Positions 63,797-64,000 of a stretch of 64,000 bases of DNA are shown one piece after another. Numbering within the stretch: position 1 is the first letter of the stretch; every line of letters starts with the position of its first letter. The stretch comes from Zobellia russellii. Its GTDB lineage: Bacteria > Bacteroidota > Bacteroidia > Flavobacteriales > Flavobacteriaceae. The DNA lies in assembly GCF_018728565.1 (NCBI RefSeq), contig NZ_JACSOI010000004.1, positions 434,001-498,000 of the forward strand, given 5' to 3'. The position numbers and the translations under genes were made by a program. The notes under the pieces were generated by a model that saw only the letters and a list, made by a program, of their open reading frames with translations, ran no database searches and had not been told where the DNA came from.

Positions 63797-64000
63797 TTAG
63801 CTGTTCAGCATAACCGGCATTACAAGCATGGTTACGTGTTCACCTTCATCAAGTCCGTCAATAGGAGTAAGAATACCTGCTCTGTTCGGTAAGCTCATTT
63901 CCAATGATACATCGTCCGAGTTTAGGTTGTTCAGCATTTCGGTCAAGAAACGGGAGTTAAAACCAATTTGCATATCATCACCTTGGTAAGAACAAGTCAA
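63797..64000 (-). CDS. dnaN: DNA polymerase III beta subunit (sliding clamp), C-terminal part
   Basis: Processivity clamp of the replicative polymerase. Only the last 67 residues are in the window; the gene runs off the right edge. Seen: GFNSRFLTEMLNNL (family pattern fNarYLlDaL), the SLEMSLPNRAGILTPID segment, and the closing EHVTMLVMPVMLNS, matching the clamp C-terminus that reads MPM/VML/R. No start is visible. Convergent with the DUF4870 gene across a strong terminator. Confidence 0.93.
   Translation of the reverse strand: MTCSYQGDDMQIGFNSRFLTEMLNNLNSDDVSLEMSLPNRAGILTPIDGLDEGEHVTMLVMPVMLNS

Overview
The window looks like chromosomal DNA of a marine, polysaccharide-degrading member of the Flavobacteriaceae (Bacteroidetes). 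The evidence is moderate-to-low GC, two SusC/SusD pairs, a C-terminal type IX secretion (T9SS) sorting domain, -7 boxes of the Bacteroidetes type (TAnnTTTG), several TTG starts without Shine-Dalgarno sequences, two formylglycine sulfatases and PKD/malectin/FG-GAP adhesin-like modules. The Zobellia/Maribacter group is a reasonable guess, but the genus cannot be fixed from the window alone.

Left part (1-19,900): a one-module nonribosomal peptide synthetase (C-A-T-TE, with a cysteine in place of the usual TE serine) is followed immediately by its phosphopantetheinyl transferase. Next comes a secreted giant of about 2,500 residues: a PQQ sugar-dehydrogenase-like propeller, five PKD, three malectin, two CBM-like and FG-GAP modules, and a T9SS signal. 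Facing it is an apbE-DUF4266-DUF3570 operon, divergent from a DUF5060 glycoside-hydrolase-like protein. A maltose-type O-acetyltransferase and a guanine deaminase close this part.

Polysaccharide utilisation locus (20,181-36,444): all on the + strand are a membrane-spanning sensor with a cytoplasmic LuxR-like helix-turn-helix, SusC, SusD, a double-LamG surface lipoprotein, two GH144-like (beta-1,2-glucanase family) lipoproteins, a GH3 beta-glucosidase and a sulfatase. I read this as uptake and breakdown of a beta-1,2-linked, possibly sulfated, glucan. A compact three-gene set follows (unknown protein, stand-alone YjeF_N/NAD(P)HX-epimerase-like protein, PycTM/DUF5706-like membrane protein).

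Amino-sugar locus (39,193-46,973): SusC, SusD, an SSS-type sodium symporter and MurQ lie on the minus strand, divergent from a DeoR-type repressor. Palindromes in the shared intergenic region overlap the apparent susC promoter. No MurNAc kinase is visible.

Right part (47,008-64,000): SCO1/SenC and a TPR protein; a beta-propeller lipoprotein; an AT-rich stretch with small orphan genes; an unusual 604-residue orphan with a TIM-barrel-like pattern and a cysteine cluster; a BspA-type repeat lipoprotein; a lone sulfatase; a TIR-coiled-coil-transmembrane-DUF1566 fusion; then the housekeeping genes mnmE, a coiled-coil exported protein, a DUF4870 protein and the 3' end of dnaN running off the right edge.

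The strongest candidates for something undescribed are the TIR-TM-DUF1566 protein, the orphan PycTM-like operon, the Cys-thioesterase NRPS and the 604-residue orphan. No rRNA, tRNA, CRISPR array, insertion sequence or prophage was recognised. All family assignments come from reading motifs; no database search was run.
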